Part shown: positions 1 through 9,883 of the stretch, piece by piece
Layout: the number at the start of each line of letters is the position of its first letter
Position numbering within the stretch: the stretch's first letter is position 1
From: Anastrepha obliqua
Lineage: Eukaryota > Arthropoda > Insecta > Diptera > Tephritidae
NCBI RefSeq assembly: GCF_027943255.1
Contig: NC_072893.1
Location: 39,578,001-39,642,000, forward strand
Direction of reading: 5' to 3'
DNA length: 64,000 bases
The notes under the pieces: model-generated
Seen by the model: only the letters and a program-made list of their open reading frames with translations
The model's database searches: none
Told to the model about the DNA's origin: nothing
Translations under genes and position numbers: made by a program

Positions 1-320
1 AGCTTCTTCAAATGGTTTATAACGGTTTGATGACTCATGCCCAGCTCTTGGCCGATACTACGGCTGCTACTATGCCGGTCTCTTTCGATCAATTCAGCGA
101 TTTTATCGCAGTTTTTGACGACAGGCCTTCCGGACCGTGGCGCATCTTCAATCACCTCTGCACCAGAACGAAAACGTTGAAACCATCGTTGTGCGGTGGA
201 AATGGAAACTGTATCGGGTCCATAAGCTGCACAAATTTTATTGGCAGCATGAGATGCATTTTTGCCTTTATCGTAGCAGTACTGTAAAATATGCCGAATT
301 TTCTCTTTATTTTGCTCCAT
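1..320 (-). CDS. mariner transposase, N-terminal part (partial)
   Basis: This would encode the DNA-binding half of a mariner transposase, which cuts and pastes the element at TA sites. The frame opens with ATG at 320-318 and has no stop for 106 codons to the window edge. It shows the first helix-turn-helix with the mariner signature AQRWFQRFRSG (about residues 43-53), then APRSGRP (about 60-66) and a second helix-turn-helix ending in SHQTVINHLKK. The catalytic D,D34D domain would lie outside the window. Because nothing here is broken, this may be one of the younger copies; intactness cannot be judged without the rest. Confidence 0.75.
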   Translation of the reverse strand, partial: MEQNKEKIRHILQYCYDKGKNASHAANKICAAYGPDTVSISTAQRWFQRFRSGAEVIEDAPRSGRPVVKNCDKIAELIERDRHSSSRSIGQELGMSHQTVINHLKK

Positions 321-500
321 GTTTGCGACGCTATAACTCACGAACGACTAAAAGCAAACAACAATTAATCAAACACGTGTTAGCACGTGAAAAGAGCTTT
401 CCAAAAAGCTCTAGCGTGAACCGATGCGACGAATACAACTAGAACTACGCGCTTGCAAAGACAAGCTTGCGGAAATACCGCAAGACTTTTTTGACAACCT
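1..500 (-). mobile_element. mariner-family transposon, 5' end, running off the window
   Basis: On the minus strand this is the left end of a DD34D mariner-type transposon. The outer terminal inverted repeat lies at about 475-500 and reads inward as GTTGTCAAAAAAGTCTTGCG. It is followed by about 150 bp of leader and then the transposase start at 318-320. The rest of the element lies beyond base 1, so the second repeat cannot be checked. It sits inside a LINE reverse transcriptase relic: the LINE frame ends at the repeat boundary near 502. The N-terminal protein resembles the rosa/mellifera mariner groups by eye, though the subfamily name is an inference. Confidence 0.8.
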
Positions 501-502
501 TT

Positions 503-1000
503 ATTACTTATGCAAATATCAATACAGCTAATGGGACAACTAACATATAATTGAAGGTCAGAAGCATATACATGGACATCACTATATTTCATCACACTGA
601 ACAAATCGTTAATGTACAAGACAAATGTATAAAAGAGTGTGAAGGATAGAGCCTTGATGTACACCTCTGGTTACATGTAGAAAGTTAGATATGGTATTAT
701 CACCACATACTGCTTGTAATCGGTCACTAAGATACGTTTCTATAAGAGTCAAAACCGACATTGAAAAGCTAAATAAGTTTTTAAGCTTCAAGATTAAGAG
801 TTTATGGTCTACGGAGTCAAATGCCTTGGAATGGTCAAGTAGAGTTAGAGAAGTCACATGCTTTTTGTCAATCTTGAGTCTTATGTCATCAGACCCTTTT
901 AGGAGTGCTGTGATGCAGTTCCTGCAATGTGTCCACCAACGCGTTGTTTTTCAGAAACGTGTTTATTTGGCGATGCATAATACGCTCAAGACGAGAGAAA
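503..1000 (-). pseudogene. non-LTR retrotransposon reverse transcriptase relic (CR1/jockey-like)
   Basis: The minus strand carries a reverse transcriptase fragment split over two frames. From high to low coordinates: a LLKGSDDIRLKIDKKH stretch, LLDHSKAFDSVDH (first catalytic Asp region, canonical form DFSKAFDTVDH), VTRGVHQGSIL (canonical VPQGS), then INDL and YASDLQLYVS, where the second Asp of the YADD motif has become Ser-Asp. The 5' part of the LINE is missing, and the 3' part is cut off by the mariner that ends near 500. There are several frameshifts, so it is inactive. The motif spacing fits jockey/CR1-type LINEs; the clade is uncertain. Confidence 0.7.
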
Positions 1001-1545
1001 ATTTTTTTTTTTTTAATTTTTGTTTATATAATCTGAATTTTTTAATTAATTACTTAATATTCAAAAATTGTACTTAGATTATTTAAATCTTTTCAATTCA
1101 TTGCTTTATATTCTAGTTTTTTTTTAGATTATTCATTTCTTTTAATTCATTACTTTATATTGAAATTTTTTATTCAAGTTATTTAAATTTTTTTTTTAAT
1201 TAATCTCCATATTCAAAATATTTATTCAAATTACCTAAGTTTTTTCCGTATATTTAAAAATTTTATTTAGTTTATTTAATTTTTTTAAAATTCATTACTT
1301 TTGATTCAAATTTTTTGTTTAGATTACTAAATTTTTTTTTTTTAATTTATCTCCATATTCAAAATTTTTATTTAAATTACCAAATTGTTTTCCGTATATT
1401 TAAAAATTTTATTTAGCTTATTTGAATTTTTTATAATTCATTACTTTATATTAAAAATTTTTATTTAAATTACTGAATTTTTTATGTATATTTAAATAGT
1501 TTATTTAGATTATTTAAATATTTTTAGTTCACTACTTCATTTCAA
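1001..1545. repeat. very AT-rich degenerate tandem repeat, period about 147 bp
   Basis: The stretch is almost entirely A and T with long T runs. Within it, CTCCATATTCAAAA recurs at 1205 and 1351, and TTTTCCGTATATTTAAA recurs at about 1242 and 1389, giving a unit of about 147 bp. ATTCATTACTTTATATT-like blocks recur between them. At least two recognisable units plus decayed edges are present. No coding content is seen. Confidence 0.6.
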
Positions 1546-1870
1546 AGTTCAAGAAAATAAATTCCTAGGTCCAGCAAAATCGGAGTTATAAATTTCCGAA
1601 AATTCAAGAAATTATTAAAATTTTTCGCCCACTATTTTTAAATAAAATAAAAAATCGATATTGAATCTGCAAAAAAAGTTTCAATCAAATCCTGCCAGTT
1701 TTTTGCCCCAATCTATTCTTTTTATAACAGAATGTGTCTTGCAAACTGCTTTTTTTTCTACAGGACATTTACAATTAAAATATATATAATAACAGTCACT
1801 GAACTTAATGCATTTGGCTAAAAATACACTTATCGATTTCGAGTTGAAGTTGGACCGCGATAGTCAGCTG
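1546..1870. other. unassigned AT-rich DNA
   Basis: I recognise no gene, repeat boundary or regulatory site. It holds T runs and a phrase of the type 'AAAATCGGAGTTATAAATTTCC', but no terminal repeats were found. Confidence 0.4.
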
Positions 1871-2057
1871 TTTAGCGTGAAGCTTTTTCTTTTTTCTGCC
1901 AGGTTGAGTTGTATTTAGAGTGCTGCGTACTGAACACTACAACGTTTACAACAATCAAGTTTCGACTCATGTCCTCAACACACATTATTGCTGACCATCG
2001 TGAAAGAAAAGAAAAAGACGAGACTTGTGGACGGACAAGTGTGGGGTGCTCTGCCAA

Positions 2058-2270
2058 GTAAAGAGCTCACTAGCCGAGTACAAAAACCCAGTGTTAAGTC
2101 ATCAGCTTCACACGCCATATATTGTTTCACGGCACTTTTTGCTGTTTCCCAAAGTAAAACCTGCGATAAAGAGAGCAAAACTTCAGATCGTTCAGGTTGT
2201 GAAAGAGAAAGTGGGACTTACGCATCCTGAAGAAGCTGAAGACTTGACTTTTACTATCATTAAATAAAAT
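2058..2270 (+). pseudogene. mariner transposase C-terminal relic
   Basis: In the frame beginning near 2058 there is a stretch like the end of the mariner catalytic domain. A SLAEYKNPVLSH segment matches the usual FLAK-N-PVL-HPPYSPDLAP region, followed by FLLFPKVKPAIK (canonical DFFLFPKLKSALKG) and a VKEKV segment. The third catalytic Asp lies in the PPYSPDLAPxDFFLF block, which here reads HTPYIVSRHFLLF, so it is lost. Upstream sequence (1870-2057) shows only weak resemblance. No terminal repeat is visible, and the frame ends at 2267, about 20 bp before a Helitron-like element. Confidence 0.5.
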
Positions 2271-2291
2271 ATTATACATGTATCCTTTATA

Positions 2292-3343
2292 TCTATATAT
2301 ATAAATGTGAAAATCTGTCCCTATGTTCGCTTATAACTCGAGAATGGCTGAACGGATTTATCTTATCTTGGTCTTGAATTATTCGTGGAGGTCTAGGGAA
2401 GGTTTTAAAGGTAAGAAAAATTCGAATAATTGCCGGGAAAATGGTCAAAACGTGGACCCGGGTAACCTTCGGATGTGTATATACAATATGGGTATCAAAT
2501 GAAAGCTGTTGGTGAATGCTTTAGTTCAGAGTATTTTTCATGCCGCTCCGTGACTAGGGTCTCGAGATAGAGACCAAAACGTGGATCCTAGAATGTGTTT
2601 GTACAATATGAATATCAAGTTGAAGCTGTTGGTGAATGCTTTAGTACAGAGTATTTTTCATGCCGCTCCGAGACTGGGGTCTCGAGATATAGGTCAAAAC
2701 GTGGGCCCGGGTAACCTTCGGATGTGTATATACAATATGGGTATCAAATGGAAGCTGTTGGTGAATGCTCCGCTCCGTGACTAGGGTCCCGAGATAGAGA
2801 CCAACACGTGGACCCTAGAATGTGTTTGTACAATATGGATATCAATTGGAAGCTGTTGGTGAATGCTTTAGTACAGAGTATTTTTCATGCCGCTCCGTGA
2901 CTGGGGTCTCGAGATATAGGTCAAAACGTGGACCCTAGAATGTGTTTGTACAATATGGGTATCAAATGGAAGCTGTTGGTGAATGCTTTAGTTCAGAGTA
3001 TTTTTCATGTCGCTCCGTGACTAGGGTCCCGAGATAGAGACCAACACGTGGACCCTAGAATGTGTTTGTACAATATGGATATCAATTGAAAGCTGTTGGT
3101 GAATGCTTTAGTACAGAGTATTTCTCATGCCGCTCCGTGACTGGGGTCTCGAGATATAGGTCAAAACGTGGGCCCGGGTAACCTTTGGTTGTGGATGTGC
3201 AATATGGGCATCAAATGAAAGCTGTCGATAAGTGCTTTAATGTGGGGTAATTTTCATACCTATTGATGACTAGGGTCTCGAACTATATGCCAAAACGTGG
3301 ACCCTGCATGTCTTTGCCCAGCGAAGCGGGCCGGGTTTGCTAG
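2292..3343 (+). mobile_element. non-autonomous Helitron-like element
   Basis: The left end reads TCTATATATATAAATGTG and is followed by CTATGTTCGCTTATAACTCG. The right end has a GCCC/GGGC stem (3316-3319 with 3328-3331) about 8 bp before the final CTAG at 3340-3343. The flanks are A (2291) and T (3344), the classic Helitron insertion between A and T with no target duplication. The phrase 'gcgaagcgggccggg...CTAG' is typical of insect Helitron tails. No Rep/helicase reading frame is present: the body is a short unique head and tail around a minisatellite. It would need enzymes from elsewhere to move by rolling circle. Confidence 0.8.
2452..3296 (+). repeat. minisatellite inside the Helitron, seven units of 107-129 bp
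   Basis: Units start at the GTGGACCC/GTGGGCCC motif at 2452, 2581, 2701, 2808, 2928, 3048 and 3168, with the next boundary at 3297. Two unit types occur. Type A carries GGGTAACCTTCGGATG (starts 2452, 2701 and 3168; 129 bp, with the 2701 copy shortened to 107 bp by a 22-bp net loss). Type B carries CTAGAATGTGTTTGTAC (starts 2581, 2808, 2928 and 3048; 120 bp). Unit ends also alternate between 'gagatagagacc' and 'gagatataggtc', suggesting dimer-wise expansion. Open frames here are by-products. Confidence 0.85.
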
Positions 3344-3344
3344 T

Positions 3345-4472
3345 TGACTTATAAAAACGTTTTTGTCAATGAATAATGTATTGCGGGCAAAAAATTTGTT
3401 ATCAAAATGTTACCATCATCCCCTTGGTTTTGTGTAATTCATTAGTTTTTCTAGGGTTGATTGGCTGTGATATTTTGAGAGCGCCCTTAAGGCAGGTGTT
3501 ATATAGTTGGCAGCTCGAGGTGGAAGTATACTTAGAAGAAGGCAATAAGTGCTCAAAAAATTCTAAAATAGCTCCATTATTTTTGTTTTTTAATAAAAGC
3601 AAAGTGTATTATTCTTACGGAAGATGTACTTTTAGTATAAACATTTCCAAATCTTCGCTTCTAAGTGATATAAAAACTGAAATATTGGGCATCCTTAGGG
3701 AACAGCGCTCCAGAGACTGGTTTATTTTTAGGATGCGGAAAAAAGTTTTTTTTTCTAAGAAATCAACATTTCCCTAAAACTCAGAGCAAAAGGTACACAA
3801 AACTCATAGAAAAATAGTTTACCGAAATTCAAAAGCACTAAAGAGAAGCCGTTCTTATCACCAAACTGCAGCTACTGGAGCAATTATTTTGGAGACAAGA
3901 GCTTTCACACTTCACTGGAAATGTGCCTGATTTCAAATATAATGAACATTATGGGATTAAATTAATTTCAAAAAGACATCACTTCAATTGGCACAGCCTG
4001 GGTTAAACGTCCATATCAACTCATTCCCATCACATGATTTTTATCGCCCACTTAAGCGACTCATTTCATGTTCAATTTATATGCACGCTTCTGTTCACAT
4101 GCATCTTCGCAACACACACACATGGGCATAAAAAGATACTCATACATATAAAAACATACGTGTATTCGAAGATATGTACAAATACGCAAAACTTTTGGCC
4201 ATATCAGCAGCCTGTCACGTACATGCACGTACATATAATTATTATTGCCGCTGAATACCTTGCAGGAAAATCTAAACTGGTAGTGCAATTTTTAGACTTT
4301 AGCATCACTTTCCCAAACTTTAATATCGCGACTTAACAGCGGAAGTGTTTAAGACAGTTGTATTTTTAGTTCTCTCACCTAGCACCCATCTATAATTCTC
4401 AACCGGTTTATGCAATAGCAATTTGAAAGTATAACGTGTTTCCATAGCGGAGTTATACACATTGCATGGCAT
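3345..4472. other. unassigned DNA with simple-repeat patches
   Basis: I see no recognisable gene. A 133-codon plus-strand frame (3376-3777) resembles nothing I know, has no domain, and is probably chance. A region of CA-rich repeats and ATACATA-type runs lies at about 4110-4240, as is usual for fly non-coding DNA. Confidence 0.4.
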
Positions 4473-5125
4473 TTAAGGTAGTAGTCTGGTAACTTATTTT
4501 GAAAATTTCGAAATTCGGTTTTTTACATATTTTGAAAGTGCGATATATTAGTAATATACTGTACAAATTTTAGACCGAAATTCGAAATATTGACGAAATT
4601 ATAGCACATACATGAGAGCGGCTCGTACTTGCGCGCGCTAAGCCGCTATAACTTTAAACGCGTTTTTCTCAAAACAACGTTTTTCCGGATGGCCGTCGTG
4701 AAAACAAATTTTCTATCTAACGGATTGAGCTGAAATTTAGATATGTTTTTCTACACATCAATAGTTCTGGCGGGTAGTAGATTTAATTTATTTCGTCCCT
4801 AACTTTCCATTTTTTAGTCCGATTTCCACTTTAAAAAAAGGCAATTTTCTTACGAAATCCGCCATTTTGTTATTTTTTGTCAAAATGATTTGATCTTACT
4901 ACCCGCCAGAACGACAAGCACACTGATTAATAAGCATTTTGTTTTTTTCTGTTTCAGATGACCACAAGTGTCTCAAAACATTAAAAAAAAAAAAAATTTT
5001 GTACACCTTCTGATACCTTTAATAACATATCAGAAAATCAAACCGATTGAATTTTATTTTCCCTTCCAAAAAATGTCCCAAACATGGCCTCAAAAAACGT
5101 GTAAGTTACCAGACTACTACCTTAA
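4473..5125 (+). mobile_element. TTAA-ended short transposon, subfamily 1 (653 bp)
   Basis: The element is bounded by a perfect 24-bp inverted repeat beginning TTAAGGTAGTAGTCTGG at 4473-4496 and its exact complement at 5102-5125. The outermost TTAA is probably the target site. TTAA targeting and TIR structure suggest a piggyBac-mobilised MITE, although the next bases are GG rather than the usual CC. The interior holds a CGCGTTTTTCTCAAAAC core (about 4659-4675) that recurs in the element at 14659, and an inverted CTGGCGGGTAGTA / TACTACCCGCCAG pair at about 4767 and 4898. There is no coding frame. Strand is arbitrary. Confidence 0.85.
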
Positions 5126-5985
5126 GGGCAGCCAGAGCCTGCTGCGCCGCAAAGATCGCACAACTACTCAATCGCTAAGGCATACTAAAACAAATTGCGC
5201 TTGATGAAGATGTAAGAAACTTCGACCAGATTTTGATCCTGTTTTCAAAATTCCTTGTTTGCAAATAAAATTTAATGCATTTGGAATATGTTTCATAACT
5301 TCACTAATAAAAATAATAAGAGACATATGTAAATAAAAAGAAATCAAAAGCAATCTGAGAAGCAAATGAAAAAAAATTTTAAAAATGATTTCACCGCATA
5401 GATTTTTACGAAAACCTACTCTTAATAATATGACAATTAATACACAAGTGATTCCTAACCTCTAAATACCTCTAGAATCTGCTAACCCTATGATACTAAG
5501 GCAGAGTAAAGAGATTAAATCTTGTTTGATCGCCTAGACTGCTGTAACTTATGCTAAGAAAATTAAGTAAAGATTAGCACACCCTTAAGCCTCCTATTAT
5601 AAGTAAGAGTTATGATAAGATAAGTTTTAAGGCGAGGAAATCTATTCCAAACTAATGGTGTTCTTTCACAAATGGAGGGACCTACTTAGTCTAGCCCAAA
5701 TACTTTGACAAATTTTACAATGCATACGGCGAAAAGATATTTGCAGAAAAAAGTTCTGTTATTTTTTTTTTTTTTTTGTTTGTATGCATTTTGTACTCAT
5801 AAATTAAACTCTGTTTCGTGGCAAATTTCGAATGTTAACAATAAAGTGGGGAGCTAAGGAAAATCGCATTGCAGTGACTGCATTACATAAATGTGAGAAA
5901 ATCTAATATTTCGAAATGTTTACCGCATGGTAATCGCCTTTCCCAAACTTCTTAAGTAACAGACAAAAAATTATAGGTCGTCTCC
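5126..5985. other. unassigned DNA, one tiny SINE scrap
   Basis: I recognise nothing in most of this stretch. At about 5670-5690 the words ACAAATGGAGGGACCTAC match the 3' portion (reverse) of the tRNA-derived SINE found complete at 45011. A T run lies at 5763-5777. Confidence 0.4.
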
Positions 5986-5989
5986 GCGT

Positions 5990-6660
5990 GGTTCAAACCA
6001 GTGGAGCCATAAAGGGAAATCAATGAATCATCCAGATCCATGTCAAGACTAATTAGAGATGATCTCCACATGAAAGCCTTCCATCGAACAGCTGATCATC
6101 TTCTGACAACGGGCTTGAAGAAAATTAGACTCGACAGGTGGAAGCAGCTTCTTCGGAGGCACGGGGTCAAGAAAATGTTTACTGTTGAAGAAATTTTTAA
6201 TAAGCAAAACGACAAAATCTATTCTAAAACTTCTAGAGACGAAAAAAATGTTGTTTCAAGCGCTCAGCATGGCCGCCATCCAGCCGCTGTAATGTTTTGC
6301 TAGGAGGTGTCTTGTAAAGGCGTTACATCCCTTCATTTCTGTTAGAAAGAGGTTAAGACGGGGGCAAAAGTGTACCAAGCGGATGTCTTAGAGGGCATGG
6401 TGAAACAATTGAGCAGAGAGTACTGCTGCTGCAATAGAGAGCCTTGGATCTTCCACATGATGCTGCTCCAGCCCATAAAGCAAAAATCACCCAGCAGTGG
6501 CTACAAAAAAAATATTCCTGGATTCATAGTCGCATAAAATTGACTATCTAGATGTCCAGATCTGAATTCATTGAACTAAAGTTAGTGGTCATTGAACTTA
6601 AGTTTGTTTGGAGAGCGTGGCCTGTCGAAGACCTCACAAAAATTCGCCCCGATTCCTAGT
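5990..6660 (+). pseudogene. Tc1/mariner (maT-like) transposase relic
   Basis: Starting at about 6040 the frame reads SRLIRDDLHMKAFHRT, then a KIRLDRWKQLLRRHG segment, then KQNDKIYSKTSRDE and HGRHPAAVMF. This is the middle of a Tc1/mariner transposase of the type with IFTVEENFNKQNDRIYA. Further on, in other frames, are VYQADVLEGMVK, a decayed form of the DSAPAHKAK block (HMMLLQPIKQK) and RCPDLNSLN (canonical SPDLNPLD). The DEK of the first catalytic Asp has been lost (VKKMFTVEEIF). At least two frameshifts and several stops make it inactive. No inverted repeats were located. Confidence 0.65.
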
Positions 6661-6663
6661 TAT

Positions 6664-6780
6664 GCACTCTCGCATGGTAATCACGCACCAACCCATTTGG
6701 CTAGACGTATTTCCCAAAAACGAGGAGGAGCTACGCCAAACACATACAAATAAGTGTACACGCCAATTACTTTTTTTTAG
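6664..6780. repeat. rearranged fragments of the tRNA-derived SINE
   Basis: Two pieces of the SINE seen complete at 45011 lie side by side in opposite directions. 6664-6705 is the reverse of its head (TGGTAATCACGCACCAACCC). 6716-6770 is its tail in forward sense (GAGGAGGAGCTACGCCAAAC, then CGCCAATTA). The middle of the SINE is missing, so this is a deletion or inversion product. Confidence 0.65.
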
Positions 6781-6794
6781 TTTTTTAATAGAGC

Positions 6795-8495
6795 CTTAAG
6801 TTTCGGCACCAACTATAAAAATTCTACAAAAAGATTCTATTCCAATACATATCAAACAAAAAAGGAAACTCCGTAAAAAGTGGCAAACTACTAAACATCC
6901 CGAAGATATGGCAAAACTTAACAAATCAACAACTGAATTAAAAACATTATTAAGACAACACTGGTGGGGACCACTGCAGTTAACAATTATTCTCTATGGA
7001 AAGCAACTAGAAACTTAGTCAAAGCAGTTCCACATAAGCCTCCCATCAAAACACAACACAGAACTTGGGCAAAGACCAATAAAAAAGGCAAATACACTAG
7101 CTGAACACTTTAAAACAATATTCTCAAACGAAAAAGACAATCAGCACATTGAACAAAATGGAAATACGAGCAACCCAGATAAGAAAATGAAAATGACAAC
7201 CTCAGCAGAAATCAGATATCATTTGAAAAATCTGAACAGTAAAAAAGCACCAGGCTACGATCTAATACATGGTAAAATACTAAAAGAACTACCTGATGTA
7301 GCAATCACATGTAATATATACGAGGAATATTCAACAGCATATTAAGGACACAATGCTGCCCAAGCTTTTGGAAAGTTGCACAAATAACAGCAATCCCCAA
7401 ACCAGGTAAAAATGCATCAGAAACGACATCATATCGCCCCATCAGTCTCTTGCTCATTCTTTCGAAAGTGTTTGAGAAAATACTCTTTTCCAGATAAGAC
7501 AAAATTCTGATAGACAAAAATATAATACCAAGCCATCAATTTGGATTTAGACGACAGCATTCAGCTGTGCAACAAGTCCACAGAGTTATAAATAAAATAT
7601 TAGATGATATGGATAATAAAAGGTTCTGCATAGCTGTCTACCTAGATATTGAAAAAGCTTTTGACAGGGTGTGGCATAAAGGACTACTGCACAAACTAAG
7701 CGAAATATTACCACGGAATCACTTCACCATTCTCAAAAGCTACCTGGAAGACTGACATTTTTTTATAAAGCTTGAAGATGAATGCTCAAGCATGATGTAA
7801 ATGACAGCAGGTGTGCCCCAAGGTAATGTCCCAGGCCCTCTATTGTACCTGATATTTACAGCAGGTATACCGATCCCAACAACAAAAATTTGCATGATAG
7901 CCACATTCGCGGATGACACGGTTTTAACGGCATCAGACAAAATAGAAAAAAAGCTACTGGCATTCTTCAACAAACAATAAATGACACTGTATCATGGCTC
8001 GATAAATGGGGAATAGAAGTCAACAAAGATGAAACGTTACAAGTAATTTATACAAATAGAAAGCCTAAGATACACAAACTAACAATAAAAAGCAATGAAA
8101 TAAGAATCCTTCCTAGTGCAAAGTACCTTGGCATACCTATAGATCAAAAACTAAATTGAAAACGACATATAGAAAACAAGCGAAATGAAATAAAAAACAA
8201 GTTAGGACAACTATACTGGCTGTTGGCTAAAAATTCAAAACTAAGCCTTAACAACAAAGTAGTGATATATAAATCAATTATCTCACTCATTTGGAAATAT
8301 GGGATAGAAATCTGGGGCACAGCAAAAAAATCCAATATCAAAATAATTCAAAGGACCCAATCTAAAATACTTCGAACAAGAACTAAAGCAGGCTGGTATA
8401 TACCAAACGACGTGATCCACAGCGACCTCAATACCGACACAATAGATGACACAATTAGAAAATACAGCATCAAGCGTATGCAACGACTATAAATC
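6795..8495 (+). pseudogene. jockey-clade LINE, ORF2 relic
   Basis: Over 1.7 kb the plus strand gives jockey-type ORF2 in order, across frames with stops. Early pieces include KLRKKWQTTKHPED. The palm then begins with VAQITAIPKPGKN and SYRPISLLLILSKVFEKIL, then IIPSHQFGFRRQHSAVQQVHR and VYLDIEKAFDRVWHKGLL. VPQGNV precedes the FADD active-site motif (near 7910). The thumb has AKYLGIPIDQKLN and ends IWKYGIEIWGTAKKS...QRTQSKILR. Both catalytic Asp positions remain, but several stops and frameshifts kill the frame. The endonuclease half is missing, so the copy is 5'-truncated. Its 3' end abuts a SINE in reverse. Confidence 0.8.
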
Positions 8496-8514
8496 ATCAA
8501 AATGAACAAATGTT

Positions 8515-8715
8515 GTCCACAAATGGAGGGACCTACAGTTTCAAGCCGACTCCGAACGGCAGATATTTTTATGAGGAGAAAGGAGGTTTGTCATTGCCTG
8601 CCGAGGGGCGACCGCTATTAAAAAAAAATGTTTCATAATTTTTTGATCTTCCACCGAGATTCGAACCGACGTTCACTCTCTGAATTCCGAATGGTTGTCA
8701 CGCACCAACCGATTA
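8515..8715 (-). repeat. tRNA-derived SINE, 5'- and 3'-shortened copy
   Basis: Reading the minus strand: GGTTGGTGCGTGACAACC, then the B-box region GGTTCGAATCTCGG (about 8667), the GCGGTCGCCCCTCGGCAGGC block and finally GTAGGTCCCTCCATTTGTGG. The order matches the complete copies at 45011 and 54480. The first about 20 bases of the head and the last about 80 bases of the tail are missing. It was inserted next to, or into, the tail of the jockey LINE. Confidence 0.8.
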
Positions 8716-9137
8716 CAACACTTAGAAAATAATACAATGTAGCATAATCTGAAGCAAAATTGAATGTTTATCTAGCATTGGTTAGAGAACAAAAAAATCC
8801 AATACTACTTTAAAAAGAATTACTTATTGTTTAAATTAAACAGATTGGAATTTAAAAAGGGAAATAAAAAAAAAAGTTTCAGTTCCTATACGTTAAATAA
8901 AGTTAGGGCGATTAAGTCAAGACTTGCATCAGTTAGTCAGTTGATTCTTAAAAAAAATTAAATTAGTTAACAAAGTGGGAACTAAGGATGTACATTAGTA
9001 CACTGATTCACAAAAGTGTTAAATTTTTGAGAATTTTAATATGAAAACATTCATTTCTATTCCGTAAGAGAATATTCTTAGCACGGCATAAATTGATAAT
9101 TTTCATAAATTTATATGACGCTGTAGTAAACATTCCT
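8716..9137. other. unassigned AT-rich DNA
   Basis: I see no gene, terminal repeat or known repeat here. Confidence 0.4.
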
Positions 9138-9883
9138 TTAAGGGGGAGCCTGCTTTAGAGGCTTCAAAAAATCGATTTTTTCGTGGATCTTTTTGGTGAT
9201 TAAAGAAATATTCGATTGAAATGAAACGTTCAGGTGTTATTGTTATATATTTCAGCAGTCTTCTCAAATGTTTTCATTAAAATATATGTCATATTATGCC
9301 TGGTACAAGCATTTTCCCGAGGCGTCTCGAGTGTGCATGTGCCACGCGGCGGGAAAGATGCAGGTCGCAATTTTCGTCTGAAACCAAAAACCCAAAAATT
9401 TTTTTAATTATTTTAATAATAGTATAGCTTCTTGTTAAACCAAGAAAATCAAACAAAAAGTGGGAAATTTAACAATTTTTCGCTAATTAAAAAAAATGCA
9501 TTTTTTTGGAAAAACAAATTCACTTTAGATTGTTCAAAGAGTGGGTTAATCATAACTTTCTTAAGGTTTTTTAGGTTCAACTAGAAGGGAATTTCATTCC
9601 AAATACAACCAATGCAATCTCGTTTCGATAGGACGTTTAACTTTTTCCCTATCTTTCCCGCCAATTAGGAAAAAGCGTAAAAATAAAAAACCGAGAAATC
9701 GCGCGTCAAAGTTTTTGTATATAAAAAATCCGCTCGTATACCTGCTCCACGCTTGCTCACAATTTCTTCTGTAACGAAAAAATTTTGAATTTGCTTCTGA
9801 AATTTTGAGGACATATTCTTGGATAGTTTGGCAAGACATTTATGCAAAAAAACAAAATCGATTTTTTGAAGGCCCCCGCTTAA
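9138..9883 (+). mobile_element. TTAA-ended short transposon, subfamily 2 (746 bp)
   Basis: The left end reads TTAAGGGGGAGCC and, after a 14-bp extra stretch, TTCAAAAAATCGATTTT. The right end, inverted, reads TTAAGCGGGGGCC followed directly by TTCAAAAAATCGATTTT. The TTAA at each end is probably the target. The inner half is AT-rich with no real reading frame; small frames on the minus strand (9594-9892) are chance. Its length and ends match the other TTAA elements of this window, but the sequence is a different subfamily. Confidence 0.8.

Noticed and set aside
2452..3296. CRISPR-like array
   Set aside because: Units are near-identical over their full length with no spacers, in a eukaryotic Helitron-like element.
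3376..3777. 133-codon plus-strand frame
   Set aside because: No domain, no splice or promoter context, AT-rich codons; probably chance.
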